A DNA stretch of 64,000 bases from the NCBI GenBank assembly GCA_963765705.1, contig CAVXXJ010000006.1, positions 1-64,000 on the forward strand, given 5' to 3'. Position 1 is the stretch's first letter. Each line of letters opens with the position of its first letter. The translations under genes were made by a program, and so were the position numbers. Source of the DNA: Gaiellasilicea sp963765705 (GTDB taxonomy: Bacteria > Actinomycetota > Thermoleophilia > Gaiellales > Gaiellaceae). Positions 9,174 to 20,397 of the stretch are shown here, piece after piece. The notes beneath the pieces are model-generated. The model was not told the origin of the DNA and searched no databases. It saw nothing but the letters and a program-made list of their open reading frames with translations.

Positions 9174-10278
9174 TTAGACAGCCTTTCCGGCGGCCTTCGC
9201 GAGCAGGTACTCGCGCACGAATCCGTCGAGGTTGCCGTCGAGCACGCCCTGAGCGTTGCCGACCTCGTAGCCGGTGCGGAGGTCCTTGACGAGCTGATAG
9301 GGCTGGAGCACGTAGCTCCGGATTTGACTCCCGAAGCCGATGTCCTGCGCCGCGCCGCGCTCCTTGGCGAGCTCGGCCTCGCGCTCCTCCTCCTGGAGCT
9401 CGACGAGCCTCGACTTGAGGATCCGCATCGCCGTCTGCTTGTTCGAGGTCTGCGAGCGCTCGTTCTGGCACTGGACGACGATCCCGGTCGGCAGGTGGGT
9501 GATCCGGACGGCGGAATCCGTCTTGTTGACATGCTGCCCGCCCGCTCCGGAGGCGCGGTACGTGTCGATCCGCAGGTCGTCCTCGTCGATCTCGATCGCG
9601 CTTTCCTCGGGCAGGAGGGGTGCGACGACGGCCTGGGCGAACGCGGTGTGGCGGCGATGGGCGCTGTCGAAGGGGCTGAGGCGGACGAGCCGGTGGACGC
9701 CGCGCTCGGCCTTGAAGAGGCCGTAGGCGTTCTCCCCCTTCACCGTGAACGTCGCCGACTTGAGGCCGGCCTCCTCACCCGGGCTCGCCTCGACGAGATC
9801 GGACTGGAAGCCCCGATCCTCGGCCCAGCGGAGGTACATGCGCAGGAGCATCTCCGTCCAGTCCTGCGCGTCCGTGCCGCCGGCGCCCGAGTGCACAGAG
9901 ACGACGGCGTCGCCGGTGTCGTATTCGCCGTTGAAGAGCGCGTCCTCCTGGAGGCGCTCCAGCTCGCTCCGGATCGGCTGCAGCTGCGACTCGATGTCGC
10001 CGGCGAGCTCGGGCTCGAGCTCGAGCAGCTCGGCGGCGTCGTCGTGCTCGCGCTGGAGCCGCTGGTAGCGCTCGAGGCGCTTCGAGAGCCGGGAGTGCTC
10101 GGTCGAGACGGCGGTCGCGCGCGCCTGGTCGTCCCAGAAGCCCGGCTCCCCCAGCTCCTGCTCGAGCTCGGTGACGCGGGACGCTACGGCGTCCGGGTCA
10201 AAGGTAATCACGAACCCAGGCGAGCTGGGCTCTGATCTCCTCGAGCTGCTGGTCGAGCGGGATCGCGGTCTCGGACAT
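9174..10278 (-). CDS. prfB: peptide chain release factor 2, programmed +1 frameshift
   Basis: RF2 (367 residues) ends translation at UGA and UAA. The GGQ loop (GAGGQHVNKTDSAV) and the RF2-type SPF recognition tripeptide are visible. The first 25 codons, from ATG 10278, run in a different frame and meet an in-frame TGA (10198-10200) directly after CTT, as CTT TGA C. This is the classic RF2 autoregulatory site: low RF2 favours a +1 slip into the main frame. The internal GTG at 10211 in the main frame is therefore not the true start. ATG 10278 has a leaderless -10 box TACGAT 8 nt upstream. Confidence 0.93.
10198..10203 (-). other. RF2 programmed +1 frameshift site (CTT TGA C)
   Basis: On the minus strand the codons TAC CTT TGA C precede the main RF2 frame. 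The skipped base is the T of the TGA, giving Leu-Asp-Pro. In Escherichia coli an AGGGGG element sits just upstream as a stimulator; here the bases before CTT (GTTCGTGATTAC) contain no such element. Confidence 0.88.
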
Positions 10279-10286
10279 AGCCCGGC

Positions 10287-10292
10287 ATCGTA
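10287..10292 (-). promoter_or_regulatory. leaderless -10 box TACGAT for prfB
   Basis: TACGAT (minus strand) ends 8 nt before ATG 10278, supporting the upstream zero-frame start. Confidence 0.55.
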
Positions 10293-10304
10293 GCGCCAGG
10301 AGGA

Positions 10305-10332
10305 GGGTGGGCGGCCGGTCGGCCGCCCACCC
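10305..10332. terminator. GC-rich hairpin between subtilase and prfB
   Basis: Perfect 12 bp arms 10305-10316 and 10321-10332 enclose a 4 nt loop (GGTC). It lies 10 nt past the subtilase stop and 13 nt before the prfB -10 box. There is no T-run in either direction. Confidence 0.7.
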
Positions 10333-10341
10333 CTTCATCGC

Positions 10342-12267
10342 TTACTGCAGTGAGACGTCGTCGACCCGGAAGGCCGTCGTCAGGGTGAAGTCGGTCGTGG
10401 CCCGGAACTGGACCCGTACCGTCTGCCCTCTCCAGCTCGCGAGGCTGAAGGACTTCTGCGAGTACGCGCTCGCATTGCGGTTGCTGAACGTGCCGAGCGT
10501 GCCGAGCAGCGCGCCCGAGGTGCTCCGCACTTCGACGTAGAAGAAGTCGTAGGCGGTTGCCAGGGACTCGCTGGTCGTGATGGCGAGCCAGAACGTGAGG
10601 TTCGCGGGATGTCCCGCCGGGATGGTCACGGTCTGGTACTCGCTACCGCTGGCATTGTTGTAGAAGCCGAGCACGGTGTAGCCCGTGCCGGAGTGCTGGT
10701 TCCCACCGGCGGACCAGTAGGCGTCCCCGGAGAGCGTCCAGGGCGACGCCGATCCTTCGAACCCGCCGTTGACGATCAGCTGGCCTCCACCGCCGCCGCC
10801 GTTGCTCACCGTCACGTTCACGTTCGAGCTCGAGCCGACGTTCCCGGCGGCGTCGTAGGCCCGGCTCTGCAGGGTGTGACCGCCGTTCGACGCCGTGGTC
10901 GTGTTCCACGAGATCTGGTACGGCGACGTCGTGTCCGAGCCGGTCAGCACGCCGTCCACCCAGAGCTCGACGCGGGTGACCCCGACGCTGTCACTGGCAT
11001 TGGCCGCAACCGTGATCGTTCCGCTCACCGTGGCGCCGTTCGTCGGCGAGGTGATCGACGTGGTCGGCGGTGTCGTGTCTCCGCCACCGCCACCGCCGAA
11101 GATCGAGTAGAGCAGCCGGTTCGGCGAGCCGCTGCCCGGGTTCGTGACCTTGTTCGGCGTCGAGTTGGCAATCAGTGCCGATGCCGCCGTAGCCGCCGAG
11201 GCGCCGGGGTTCGTCTGGAGGTAGAGCGCGAGTGCGCCTGCCACGTGCGGAGTCGCCATCGACGTCCCGCTGATCGTGTTGGTCGCGGTATCGCTGGTGT
11301 TCCAGGACGACGTGATGTTCGAGCCCGGCGCGAAGATGTCGAGACACGTTCCGAAGTTGGAGAACGAGGAGCGAGCGTCGGTGTTGGTCGTCGATCCGAC
11401 CGTGACCGCGCTGGCCACGCGAGCCGGGGACGAGTTGCACGCGTTCGCGTTGGAGTTGCCGGCGGCGATCGCGTAGCTGACGCCCGCGCTGATCGAGTTC
11501 GCGACGGCCTGGTCGAGAGCCGTCGACGCGCCGCCTCCCAGGCTCATGTTCGCCACTGCGGGCTTGACGTGGTTCTGGGTGACCCAGTCCACGCCGGCGA
11601 TGACGCCCGCGTTCGAGCCCGAGCCCGAGCAGCTGAGCACGCGCACGGCATGGAGCGTGACCTGCTTGGCCACGCCGTAGGTGGTGCCTCCCGTTGTCCC
11701 CGCCACGTGCGTGCCGTGGCCGTTGCAGTCGTTCGTGCCGTTGCCGTCGTTCACCGACGTGAAGCCGTTCCCCATCCGGCCGGTGAACTGCTGATGGCTG
11801 GCGCGGACACCCGTGTCGATGATGTAGGCGTGAACGCCCAGCCCCGTCTGGTTGTAGTTGTAGGTGTTGTTCAGCGGCAAGTCGCGCTGGTCGATCCGGT
11901 CAAGCCCCCAGGTCGCAGGGGTCTGGGTCGCGAGTGTGTGGAAGACCTGGTCCTCCTCGACGTACTCGACCCGCGGGTCGTTGGCCAGGGCCTGCGCCCG
12001 CTCGGCTGTGAGCCGCACGGCGAAGCCCTTGAGCGCGTACTGGTAGACGTCGCGGACGGCGCCGTTGTGCGCGCGACCGAGCTCTTGCGCAACAGCTGCC
12101 ACCAGCGGCCGCTGCGAAGAGTGTTCGTTCGCAGACCGGGCGGTGTTGGACTTCAGGACGACGATGTAGTCGGCGACGGGCTCCTGCGCGTCGCTCGCTG
12201 CACCGGCACTGGACGGTACGACCACGGCGAAGACAGCTGCCGCCGCGGCGAGAACCCTTCTTGTCAT
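10342..12267 (-). CDS. secreted subtilisin-like serine protease (S8)
   Basis: This is a 641-residue secreted protease. It has a signal peptide (about residues 1-23), an inhibitor I9 propeptide (about 32-110), and an S8 catalytic domain with the triad Asp151 (IIDTGV), His184 (GHGTHVAG) and Ser near 335 (GTSMATPHVAG), resembling the proteinase K group. After a glycine-rich linker comes a bacterial Ig-like domain (about 405-490, VELWVDG), a second linker, and a C-terminal beta-sandwich beginning NGGFEG that resembles carbohydrate-binding modules. ATG 12267 has a strong Shine-Dalgarno (AGGAGGAAC). It probably degrades external protein; the last two domains likely anchor it to polymer. Confidence 0.9.
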   Translation of the reverse strand: MTRRVLAAAAAVFAVVVPSSAGAASDAQEPVADYIVVLKSNTARSANEHSSQRPLVAAVAQELGRAHNGAVRDVYQYALKGFAVRLTAERAQALANDPRVEYVEEDQVFHTLATQTPATWGLDRIDQRDLPLNNTYNYNQTGLGVHAYIIDTGVRASHQQFTGRMGNGFTSVNDGNGTNDCNGHGTHVAGTTGGTTYGVAKQVTLHAVRVLSCSGSGSNAGVIAGVDWVTQNHVKPAVANMSLGGGASTALDQAVANSISAGVSYAIAAGNSNANACNSSPARVASAVTVGSTTNTDARSSFSNFGTCLDIFAPGSNITSSWNTSDTATNTISGTSMATPHVAGALALYLQTNPGASAATAASALIANSTPNKVTNPGSGSPNRLLYSIFGGGGGGDTTPPTTSITSPTNGATVSGTITVAANASDSVGVTRVELWVDGVLTGSDTTSPYQISWNTTTASNGGHTLQSRAYDAAGNVGSSSNVNVTVSNGGGGGGQLIVNGGFEGSASPWTLSGDAYWSAGGNQHSGTGYTVLGFYNNASGSEYQTVTIPAGHPANLTFWLAITTSESLATAYDFFYVEVRSTSGALLGTLGTFSNRNASAYSQKSFSLASWRGQTVRVQFRATTDFTLTTAFRVDDVSLQ

Positions 12268-12368
12268 CTTGTTCCTCCTGCGAGGGGTACTGGACGTGAA
12301 ACGCGCCGCCGCAGGGCGAGGGGGGATCCTACGCTACAAACAATAAAAGTGTGCGCTTAGCGCCGGCT

Positions 12369-15029
<2,661 letters not shown>

Positions 15030-15035
15030 CGACGT

Positions 15036-15041
15036 AGGGTA
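15036..15041 (-). promoter_or_regulatory. leaderless -10 box TACCCT for secA
   Basis: TACCCT (minus strand) ends 6 nt before ATG 15029 without a Shine-Dalgarno. Confidence 0.55.
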
Positions 15042-15094
15042 GCCGCTGGTGACTTTCTTCACGGCGGCTTCACGGAGGGCTAACAGCTTCGCAG

Positions 15095-15100
15095 TAGCGT
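15095..15100 (+). promoter_or_regulatory. leaderless -10 box TAGCGT
   Basis: TAGCGT ends 7 nt before GTG 15108 and serves the secreted protein gene divergent from secA. Confidence 0.55.
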
Positions 15101-15107
15101 TCGGAGC

Positions 15108-16031
15108 GTGAGGCGACTCCTCCTCCTGGCCGCCGTCCTGGCACTGGTTCCGGCCGCTACGGCGGCGAACCTGCGCGAGCGCCCCGTGGCCGGAACCGTG
15201 TCTGCGGTGGGCATCGCGGGAACGGAGATCGAGTATGCCGACCAGTACCGGCGCGGCTGCCACGAGGTGCGCCGCTGGGATGTCGCGACCCGCGGTGACG
15301 TTCGAGTCGCGAGCCACTGCTTCGTCTCAACGAGCACCGGCAGCGGCGTCGCGGCGGCTGCCGTGTCGGAGGGCCGTTCGTTGTGGCTCACCTACACGGG
15401 CGGCAACATCCGCGAGTGGTCGCTCTGGACGAAGGGCGACCGCGCTCGTGCGAAGCGGATCGCGTTCGTCGCGGCCGACGTCGACGGTCCCGCGCCGGTC
15501 GTGATCGGTGCCGCCTGGGAAGGCTCGTTGCCGTACGCCGTCGGACGCAAGATCGTCGTGCTGGCGCCGGATGGCTCGCGAAGGCTCGCCGTCGACGCGC
15601 CCGACCGGGTCGTGTCGCTCAGCGCCCACTCACGAGGCTTCGCCGCCGTGCTCGCGGACGGAAGCGTGCTGAGGATCGGCCCCACCGCTCGGATCCTCGG
15701 CGTGACGCCGTACGAGCCCGGCTTCGCGCAGGCGGCGGTGCTCGCCGCGCCGGGCCTCGTCGTCAAGACGGTCGAGGGGCTCGAGATCCACCGGGACGGG
15801 GCCGTGCGCAAGATCCCGCTGCCGGCAGGATCGCGCTTCTTCGGCCTCTCGGAAGGGCTCGTCGCCTACGGCACCGGGCGGCAGCTGAGACTGCGGGACA
15901 CCGCGAGCGGCAAGGACCGCCTCTTCCGGACGTTGGCGCCGCGGTTCCAGGCGCAGCTCGGGCGGCGCGGGATCGTCTACGCGTCCGGCCGCACGCTCGG
16001 GTTCGCCGCCTGGGTCATCGTCAGCGGCTAG
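15108..16031 (+). CDS. secreted protein of unknown function
   Basis: I do not recognise this 307-residue protein. It starts with a clean signal peptide (RRLLLLAAVLALVPAATA), has no later membrane segment, and repeats short beta-rich units (VVLAPDG, SVLRIGP, GLEIHRDG) that suggest a beta-propeller-like fold. Two early cysteines (near residues 46 and 66) could form a disulfide. GTG 15108 has a leaderless -10 box. Its stop shares the palindrome CTAG with the convergent gene at 16028. Confidence 0.7.
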   Translation: MRRLLLLAAVLALVPAATAANLRERPVAGTVSAVGIAGTEIEYADQYRRGCHEVRRWDVATRGDVRVASHCFVSTSTGSGVAAAAVSEGRSLWLTYTGGNIREWSLWTKGDRARAKRIAFVAADVDGPAPVVIGAAWEGSLPYAVGRKIVVLAPDGSRRLAVDAPDRVVSLSAHSRGFAAVLADGSVLRIGPTARILGVTPYEPGFAQAAVLAAPGLVVKTVEGLEIHRDGAVRKIPLPAGSRFFGLSEGLVAYGTGRQLRLRDTASGKDRLFRTLAPRFQAQLGRRGIVYASGRTLGFAAWVIVSG

Positions 16032-16570
16032 AGCTCCGTCACTTCGACGTGGAAGAGGTCGCCGTCGAGCCGGGTGCCGATGATCACCTGGTCGTTCTCG
16101 ACGAGCTCCAGCTCGTCCGCCTCGTGCCCAGGGAACGCCCGCACCTCGATTCGCTTCGCCGCCACCGCCCAGATGCCCTCGCTGCGGCGGACGCCCTCGG
16201 CACGGTACGGCGGCGGCACCGACGCCTCGACCGCTTCGGCGAGCGCCGACAGCGACCCGTCTGGAACGTCCTCCTCGACGAGCAACGTTCCGTCGGGAAG
16301 CGCCGTGAAGTGGACCTGGTCTCCCGGCAGCTCGGCCCGCGCGCTCGCGACGGTGTCCCACTGGCGCGGCCGGTGGACGCCGTGAAACGCGACCTCGCCG
16401 AGAGGCGAGGGCTTGCCGAACGCATCGGGCGGCGCGCTGAGGAAGCCGTCGGCGAGGCCGTGGAGCAGCCCCGCGGCACGCGAAGGCTCCCGCTCCGGCG
16501 CACCGATGTCGAGCCCGGCCTCGGCCGCGAGCTGCTCGTGGAGCGCCCGGCTCCGACGAAAGAAGCCCAG
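16028..16570 (-). CDS. conserved hypothetical protein, probable CTG start
   Basis: The frame encodes about 180 residues with a natural composition (FFRRSRALHEQLAAEAGLD... IIGTRLDGDLFHVEVTEL). The first ATG/GTG/TTG is a TTG at 16285, which would drop half of the protein. The upstream half is continuous, protein-like and hydrophobic-patterned, and reaches back to a CTG 2 nt after the hpf stop. I therefore read CTG 16570 as the start, with a GAGAG element 9 nt before it. It is probably co-transcribed with hpf. Function is unknown; no catalytic motif is visible. Confidence 0.6.
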   Translation of the reverse strand: MGFFRRSRALHEQLAAEAGLDIGAPEREPSRAAGLLHGLADGFLSAPPDAFGKPSPLGEVAFHGVHRPRQWDTVASARAELPGDQVHFTALPDGTLLVEEDVPDGSLSALAEAVEASVPPPYRAEGVRRSEGIWAVAAKRIEVRAFPGHEADELELVENDQVIIGTRLDGDLFHVEVTEL

Positions 16571-16572
16571 GG

Positions 16573-17130
16573 CTAGAGACTCTCGGCCTGGGGCTCGATC
16601 AGCCCGTAGCCCTCTGTACGCCGGCGATAGACGACGTTCGTCTTGCCGGTGTCGACGTTGACGAAGACGAAGAAGTCGTGTCCGACCAGCTCGAGCTCGA
16701 GCGCCGCCTCGTCCGGAGTCAGCGGCTGCAGGTCGAACTGCTTCGACTTCACGATCATCTGCTCGAGCTGCTCCGCCGAGAAGTTGGGCTCGCCCGGCGG
16801 CGTGTGCCCGTTCGCCCGGCGCCCGGCTTCCTTGCGGCTGCGCTTCTCGCGATACCGCTTCACCTGGCGCTCGAGCTTCTCGACCAACTGGTCGATCGAC
16901 GCCTCGTACGAGGTCGACGCCTCGCGCGCCCGCAGGGTCGGGCCCTTCGTCCAGATCGTCGCCTCGGCGACGTGGTTGTCGGCGATCGACGGGTTGTGCT
17001 CGATCGCGAGCTCCAGCTCGACCTGGGTCGGGTCGGCGAGTTGGCGCTCGAGCTTGCCGAGCTTGTCCTCGGCATACCTCCGGATCGAATCGCTGATCTC
17101 GACGTTTCGGCCCTTGACCTGAAGTCGCAT
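16573..17130 (-). CDS. hpf: long-form ribosome hibernation promoting factor
   Basis: This 185-residue HPF/RaiA family protein dimerises 70S ribosomes into inactive 100S particles. The N-terminal S30AE domain (about 1-95, VKGRNVEISDSIRRYAEDKLGKLE) is followed by a linker and the long-form C-terminal dimerisation domain (about 130-180, VGHDFFVFVNVDTGKTNVVYRR). ATG 17130 has a strong AAGGAGAC Shine-Dalgarno; a longer frame starts at 17181 but lacks one. Stationary-phase control is typical for the family, but the sequence shows no specific operator. Confidence 0.93.
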   Translation of the reverse strand: MRLQVKGRNVEISDSIRRYAEDKLGKLERQLADPTQVELELAIEHNPSIADNHVAEATIWTKGPTLRAREASTSYEASIDQLVEKLERQVKRYREKRSRKEAGRRANGHTPPGEPNFSAEQLEQMIVKSKQFDLQPLTPDEAALELELVGHDFFVFVNVDTGKTNVVYRRRTEGYGLIEPQAESL

Positions 17131-17210
17131 CGCGTCTCCTTCGTCCGGTAGTAGACCTCCAGGGTAACGAACGCCCATCATCGGCGGCGTGTTCTCGGTT
17201 GTCGTGAAGC

Positions 17211-17870
17211 TCAGCGCACCGCCCGTGCGAGCGTCACCACCTCCACTCTGCGCGCGCCGCCGCGCCGCAGCGCGGACGCGGCCGCCGCGGCTGTGGCGCC
17301 GCTCGTGTAGACGTCGTCGACGAGGCAGACGCGCGACGGCGACGCACGCGCGGAGGCGAAGGCGCCGGCGACGTTACGGCGCCGCTCCTTGAGGCCGAGC
17401 CCGCGCTGGCGTTCCACCGACCGCGACCGCCGGACGAGGGAGGTGACCGGCAGCTCCCACATGCGCCCGAGCTCGCGCGCCAGCGCCTCCGCGGGCCGGT
17501 GACCCCGTTTGAGTGCGCGCTCGCCGTCCGAAGGCACGAAGGCGAGGGCTCCGACGTCTGGACGGGACAAGGTCTCCGCGACGAGGGACGCTGCTTCACG
17601 CGCGAGCCGCCGCTGGCCCCGCTCCTTCCACGCGTGGACGAGCCTGCGGGCCGGTGCGTCGTAGACGATCGCGGCGCGCGCGGTCGCGAACGCGATGCGC
17701 CGCCCGCTGCATTCCGCGCAACGCTGGACCGGCCATGCCCCGGGCGCCCCGCACCGCGCGCAGAACGGCGGCGAGAGCCGGATCAGCGAGTCGCGGCAGT
17801 CTGAACAGAGCGCCCTGCCGGGCAGCTCACAGGCCGCACACCGCTGGGGCAGAAGCACATCGAGCAGCAC
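17211..17870 (-). CDS. comF: ComF family phosphoribosyltransferase-like protein
   Basis: This 219-residue protein has an N-terminal CxxC zinc ribbon (CAAC, CSDC, CARCGAP, CAEC) and a C-terminal type I phosphoribosyltransferase fold with the PRPP loop VCLVDDVYTSGAT. ComF proteins act in DNA uptake during natural competence, though many non-competent bacteria carry one. GTG 17870 has a -10 box 7 nt upstream. No other competence gene is in view, so uptake function is not implied here. Confidence 0.9.
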   Translation of the reverse strand: MLLDVLLPQRCAACELPGRALCSDCRDSLIRLSPPFCARCGAPGAWPVQRCAECSGRRIAFATARAAIVYDAPARRLVHAWKERGQRRLAREAASLVAETLSRPDVGALAFVPSDGERALKRGHRPAEALARELGRMWELPVTSLVRRSRSVERQRGLGLKERRRNVAGAFASARASPSRVCLVDDVYTSGATAAAAASALRRGGARRVEVVTLARAVR

Positions 17871-17877
17871 TGCTGCG

Positions 17878-17883
17878 ACTGTA
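17878..17883 (-). promoter_or_regulatory. leaderless -10 box TACAGT for comF
   Basis: TACAGT (minus strand) ends 7 nt before GTG 17870. Confidence 0.55.
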
Positions 17884-17927
17884 CGCGTGCACCTGTCACA
17901 AAGGTGTCACGGAGTCGTGCCGACTCT

Positions 17928-18698
17928 CTAAATCTCGAGCGCGTACTCGTCGCGCTCCGGGAGCCCCTGGGCCCGGCGCAGCATGTTGTCGGCCGCGAGC
18001 AACTGCTCCTTGTCGCCGATGTCGAGCCACACGCCCGTGAACCAGTAGGCGTAGACCGGCTCACGCGCCTGCAGCCAGGCGAAGAAGCTGCCGGACTGAT
18101 CGGGGGCGTTCCCCTCGGCGAGGTACTGCCCGACGAGCGGCACATGCTTGCGGTGGTAGATGTAGGTCGCGGTCGCGGCGAGCGTGCTCGCCGGCTCGGC
18201 CGGCTTCTCGACGAACGCGACGACGCGGTCGTCTCCGGCCACGTCGACGATCCCGTATTGCGACGCCAGCGCGAGATCGCCCACGTCGTGGACGGCGACC
18301 GCGCTCGCCACGCCCTTGCGGCGCCAGAAGTCGACGTAGTCCTGGAGGTCGTAGTCGAAGAGGTTGTCGCCGGCGATCACGAGCACGTCGTCGTCGATCT
18401 CGGCGCGCTCGAGCGTGAAGGCGACGTCGCCGATCGCGCCGAGCCGGTCCTCGTTCGTGCTCGTGCCGTCGTCGTGCACCGTCACGCCCTCCTTGAACAT
18501 CGCCCAGTGCTGGAAGTCCTGAGCGAAGCGGCTGTTGGTGACCACGTGCACCTCGTCGATCTCCTCGACCTCGCGGATTCGCTCCAGGATCCAGTCGACC
18601 ATCGGCTTGCCGCCGACGGGCAGGAGACACTTCGAGAGGTCGTCGGTGAGCGGCTGGAGCCGCGTCGCATAGCCGCCGGCGAGGATGATCGCCTTCAC
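17928..18698 (-). CDS. NDP-sugar pyrophosphorylase (RmlA/GCD1-type nucleotidyltransferase)
   Basis: This 256-residue enzyme of the sugar-1-phosphate nucleotidyltransferase family joins an NTP to a sugar phosphate. The signature LAGGYATRLQPLT, the KCLLPVGGKP loop, the metal-binding GDNLF and the sugar-binding VEKP and WLDIGD motifs are present. It lacks a C-terminal left-handed helix, unlike the second pyrophosphorylase at 23125. GTG 18698 overlaps the stop of the preceding nucleotidyltransferase (GTGA). It is the fourth gene after ahcY-mtnA. The sugar is not determinable from sequence. Confidence 0.87.
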   Translation of the reverse strand: MKAIILAGGYATRLQPLTDDLSKCLLPVGGKPMVDWILERIREVEEIDEVHVVTNSRFAQDFQHWAMFKEGVTVHDDGTSTNEDRLGAIGDVAFTLERAEIDDDVLVIAGDNLFDYDLQDYVDFWRRKGVASAVAVHDVGDLALASQYGIVDVAGDDRVVAFVEKPAEPASTLAATATYIYHRKHVPLVGQYLAEGNAPDQSGSFFAWLQAREPVYAYWFTGVWLDIGDKEQLLAADNMLRRAQGLPERDEYALEI

Positions 18699-19438
18699 GC
18701 GAACCGATGCTCCTTGACCGCATCGAGACCGTCCTCGGGACCCCACTGGTGCGCGATCCCGCGGCTGTCGAAGAACCTCTCGACGCGGAGCTCCAGCTCC
18801 TGTTGGAGCGTCGGATCGCCTGTCGCGAGCACGCGGACGAACGCATCCGCGAGGAAGCCCTCCTCCCAGCCCTGCAGCCGCTCCAGCTCTCGCAACGGCT
18901 CGGCCAGCTGATCGTGAAACGGCGCAGGCCGCCGCTCGGCAGCGAAGAGCAGCCGGATGAGACAGAGACACGAGTGAGCAGCCTGCATCCGACCGCCGAG
19001 CTCGTCGCCGCGGCGCCAGGCCTTCAGCGAGCGGAAGAAACAGTTGAGGTAGCCGTCGTAGAGCTCGTCGAGATCCTCCCAGGCCCGAGCTCCGGCGTTC
19101 GCGACGATCGCCTCGACGAGCGCGGCGACTTCTCCGTCCCTGTCGGCCACGATCTCTGCGGTGACGTACATCGGCGTGTAGCCGTCGGTCGACTCGGCGC
19201 GCATCCGCAGCCGCTCCGGAGACGCGTAGCTGAGGTCCGCCTTGGGAGGCCCGGGACGTCTCTCGAGCAGCTCACCGCGCTCGGATCGTGCCGCGTAGCT
19301 CGCGTCCGTGACCACGCGGACGAGGTCGTAGTCGGATTCCGGCCCGTCCACGCCGGCGGCGCGGGAGCCGTGCAGGATCAGCCCGATCGAGTCGGGATCG
19401 TTCTCGACCTCGGCCAAGATCTCGTCGAGGACGCTCAC
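18695..19438 (-). CDS. MNT-type nucleotidyltransferase domain protein
   Basis: This 247-residue protein opens with the pol-beta-like nucleotidyltransferase signature, GSRAAG followed by DYDLV (about residues 23-40). After that comes a helical domain rich in conserved Trp, Leu and Arg residues (LYDGYLNCFFRSLKAWRRG), as in aminoglycoside adenylyltransferase-like and HEPN-linked enzymes. A product cannot be named. It overlaps mtnA (GTGA) and the downstream pyrophosphorylase, so it is in one operon with methylthioribose and sugar-nucleotide genes. A toxin-antitoxin role is unlikely because no separate partner gene is present. Confidence 0.75.
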   Translation of the reverse strand: MSVLDEILAEVENDPDSIGLILHGSRAAGVDGPESDYDLVRVVTDASYAARSERGELLERRPGPPKADLSYASPERLRMRAESTDGYTPMYVTAEIVADRDGEVAALVEAIVANAGARAWEDLDELYDGYLNCFFRSLKAWRRGDELGGRMQAAHSCLCLIRLLFAAERRPAPFHDQLAEPLRELERLQGWEEGFLADAFVRVLATGDPTLQQELELRVERFFDSRGIAHQWGPEDGLDAVKEHRFA

Positions 19439-20397
19439 GCGTGCACCACCCGCGGGAGCGACTCGGAGTACGGGGCGCGGTGCACGCCCTCCTCGGTCAC
19501 GATCGCGCCGATCAGCCCGGCAGGCGTGACGTCGAATGCCGGATTGCGCGCGGCGAAGCGCGAGGTGATCTCCGCGCCGTCGCGCTCCTCGATCGGGATC
19601 TCCGCACCGCTCGCCGTGTCGGGGTCGATCGTCGAGGTCGGGGCAACGATGTAGAACGGGATCGCGTGGTGCGCAGCCGCGACCGCGAGGCCGTAGGTAC
19701 CGATCTTGTTCGCGGCGTCGCCGTTCGCAGCGATCCGGTCGGCGCCCGTGACGACGCAGTCGACCTCGCCGCGGCTCATCAGGTGGGCGGCGGCCGAGTC
19801 CGCGATCACCGCATGTGGGACGCCGAGCGCCTCGAGCTCCCAGGCGGTCAGCCTCGAGCCCTGCAGCAGGGGCCGCGTCTCGTCCACCCAGACATGTGCG
19901 AGCAGACCCTCCTCCCACGCAGCGCGCAACGCGCCGACCGCAGAGCCGTAGCCGCCGGTCGCGAGCCCGCCCGCGTTGCAGTGCGTGAGCGCGCGCGTCC
20001 CTGCGCCGAACAGCGCAACCGCGTGCGCCGCCATCCTGCGGCAGCGCTCCACCTCTTCCTCGTGCAGCGCGCGAGCCCGCTCCGGGCTCGGGTCGCCACG
20101 CATCTGCTCGAGCGCCCAGACGAGGTTGACGGCGGTCGGCCGCGACTCCGCGAGCACGCGATAGGACGAATCGAGGTCCTCCCCACGCTCGGCGGCCAGC
20201 GCGTAGCCGTACGCCGCGGCGACGCCGATCGCCGGCGCTCCGCGCACCGCAAGCGTCCGGATCGCTTCCGCGACGTCGGCCGCCGACTCGCACCGGAGCT
20301 CGACGACCTCGTCCGGAAGCCGGCGCTGATCGAGTACAACGACCGCGCCGGCCTCCAGACGAACGATGCTCTGAGGGGTTAGGTCCCCTCGTCCCAC
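19435..20397 (-). CDS. mtnA: S-methyl-5-thioribose-1-phosphate isomerase MtnA
   Basis: MtnA (about 320 residues) isomerises methylthioribose-1-phosphate to methylthioribulose-1-phosphate in methionine salvage. The family motifs VRGAPAIGVAAAYG, the catalytic-cysteine region THCNAGGLATGGYG and the GADRIAANGDAANKIGTY block are visible. GTG 20397 overlaps the end of ahcY by 19 nt and is the only plausible start. Its position after ahcY links SAM by-product recycling to methylthioribose salvage. No mtnB, mtnC or mtnD gene is in this window. Confidence 0.9.
   Translation of the reverse strand: MGRGDLTPQSIVRLEAGAVVVLDQRRLPDEVVELRCESAADVAEAIRTLAVRGAPAIGVAAAYGYALAAERGEDLDSSYRVLAESRPTAVNLVWALEQMRGDPSPERARALHEEEVERCRRMAAHAVALFGAGTRALTHCNAGGLATGGYGSAVGALRAAWEEGLLAHVWVDETRPLLQGSRLTAWELEALGVPHAVIADSAAAHLMSRGEVDCVVTGADRIAANGDAANKIGTYGLAVAAAHHAIPFYIVAPTSTIDPDTASGAEIPIEERDGAEITSRFAARNPAFDVTPAGLIGAIVTEEGVHRAPYSESLPRVVHA

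Noticed and set aside
9174..10211. RF2 gene starting at GTG 10211
   Set aside because: The programmed frameshift CTT TGA C and an upstream 25-codon frame with a promoter show that the real start is ATG 10278.
10609..12360. 583-codon + strand ORF antisense to the subtilase
   Set aside because: Arg-, Val- and Gly-rich composition without motifs; the subtilase on the other strand has all its catalytic residues.
18695..19438. Toxin-antitoxin module for the MNT-type nucleotidyltransferase
   Set aside because: No HEPN or other small partner gene adjoins it; it is coupled to mtnA and a sugar pyrophosphorylase.
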